Both the position numbers and the translations under genes were made by a program. DNA of 64,000 bases from Sphingobacterium sp. SYP-B4668 (GTDB lineage Bacteria; Bacteroidota; Bacteroidia; Sphingobacteriales; Sphingobacteriaceae), in assembly GCF_027627455.1 (NCBI RefSeq), contig NZ_CP115483.1, positions 4,402,001 through 4,466,000 of the forward strand. The letters are read 5' to 3'. Below, piece by piece: positions 63,398 through 64,000 of this stretch (positions within the stretch are counted from its first letter, which is position 1; the number at the start of each line of letters is the position of its first letter). The notes below the pieces were generated by a model. That model was not told the origin of the DNA. It worked only from the letters and a program-made list of their open reading frames with translations, and made no database searches.

Positions 63398-64000
63398 ATG
63401 TTGCACTCATTTCACATCCCGGTACTAGGGCTTGCATTCTCCATAGATTCGCCGCTTAAAGTTGCTAAGTATGGTATTTCATCCGTAATCTCTATCGTAG
63501 ATGATGAACTCATCGAACGTATTAGGATCTACTATAGCCAACGTCATCAGCTCGACTGCAAGCCCATCACAAAAAAAGAGTACGACTTTAGGGCTATGCG
63601 GATAACTTCTTATCTCAATCTAGTAAAAGTCCTAGTCCAAGAACAAATAGAACATATCCGACAGCAGGTACTCGAAACTAGCCAGGAAAGTACCCGTTAC
63701 TTCAATCTCCTACCGGAAGGTACTCCTATCAAAATGGATTACAATGAGTTTATCACCGAAGTCGATCCTCAAAAAAGAAGTCAACTAGCAGTGCAAATCA
63801 GCAAACATATACAAGCTGGAGACATCGATGTCAACATCATGTCTAAAGTGGACAAAATGAATGTAGCCGCCATCGGACATCCTATGGATGAAAAACTGTC
63901 AGACGCCCTAGCTGCCCTTAGAGGGTTTGCCAACTCCGAATTACAGTCCTCCGTTGTCCTTTCAGCAGGTATGAACCCAAGACTATATACCTATATTTCA
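63398..64000 (+). CDS. Conserved Bacteroidetes protein of unknown role (cut by window edge)
   Basis: Open from ATG 63398 to the window edge, 201 codons with no stop. It begins MLHSFHIPVLGLAFSIDSPL and contains VAKYGISSVISIVDDELIER, then IYYSQRHQLDCKPITKKEYD and, near the edge, NVAAIGHPMDEKLSDALAAL. No signal peptide or transmembrane segment. I do not recognise a named family with certainty. It follows purU by 99 bases, with a weak hairpin (TTCTCC/GGAGAA, 63339-63363) between them. Confidence 0.7.
   Translation, partial: MLHSFHIPVLGLAFSIDSPLKVAKYGISSVISIVDDELIERIRIYYSQRHQLDCKPITKKEYDFRAMRITSYLNLVKVLVQEQIEHIRQQVLETSQESTRYFNLLPEGTPIKMDYNEFITEVDPQKRSQLAVQISKHIQAGDIDVNIMSKVDKMNVAAIGHPMDEKLSDALAALRGFANSELQSSVVLSAGMNPRLYTYIS

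Overview
The window looks like chromosome from a low-GC Bacteroidetes, most likely a Sphingobacteriaceae member (Sphingobacterium-like). The signs are FecI/FecR-type sigma and anti-sigma pairs with an STN-containing TonB-dependent receptor, many short lipoproteins, a fused ribBA, an ATP synthase operon without atpD/atpC, a SMc/AtpB-type long N-terminal extension on subunit a, and TAnnTTTG -7 promoter elements. No rRNA, CRISPR array or intact prophage was seen; there is one tRNA gene.

Layout. 1-6700: the start of an ECF sigma factor, then a reverse-strand cluster of two Gfo/Idh/MocA oxidoreductases (one Tat-exported, one lipoprotein) and a ThuA-domain protein, facing a LacI regulator and an SDR dehydrogenase. 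Two LacI-type palindromes suggest one regulon for sugar oxidation. 6700-11400: a decayed stretch, an 11-bp tandem repeat, and four lipoproteins (two HmuY-like, two with DUF5018-like N-termini). 11800-20600: a DUF1579 protein, then a reverse-strand ECF sigma / FecR / TonB-dependent receptor / lipoprotein operon, an SDR and an orphan ECF sigma factor. 20600-22200: a scar-like region with inverted repeats, an XRE regulator, and two tandem 106-bp units carrying the 3' half of the adjacent tRNA-Met. 22500-25860: START-like protein, LptF/LptG permease and ribBA. 25860-33530: a CzcCBA-type metal efflux operon with its own two-component system and likely response-regulator boxes upstream of czcC.

33690-45310: housekeeping genes (DCC protein, succinate-semialdehyde dehydrogenase, hemJ, hemE, a second two-component system, YjjG-type nucleotidase, a DUF1080 protein, a TonB-dependent outer membrane protein, clpS, fabH). 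45370-47400: a decayed conjugative-transposon-like patch: an RteC remnant, an apparently intact urea transporter, and a frameshifted tyrosine recombinase. 47500-53300: ATP synthase operon atpZ-(membrane protein)-atpB-E-F-H-A-G. 53370-60380: a PIF1-like helicase, an imelysin-like lipoprotein, a cupin, a BlaI/M56 pair, and a lipoprotein pseudogene broken by three in-frame stops. 60577-64000: parE, purU (TTG start) and the beginning of a large conserved protein of unknown role.

The best candidates for something less described are the HmuY-like/DUF5018 lipoprotein cluster with its 11-bp repeat array, the tRNA-Met tandem units, and the periplasmic sugar-oxidation regulon. None can be proved new from sequence reading alone.
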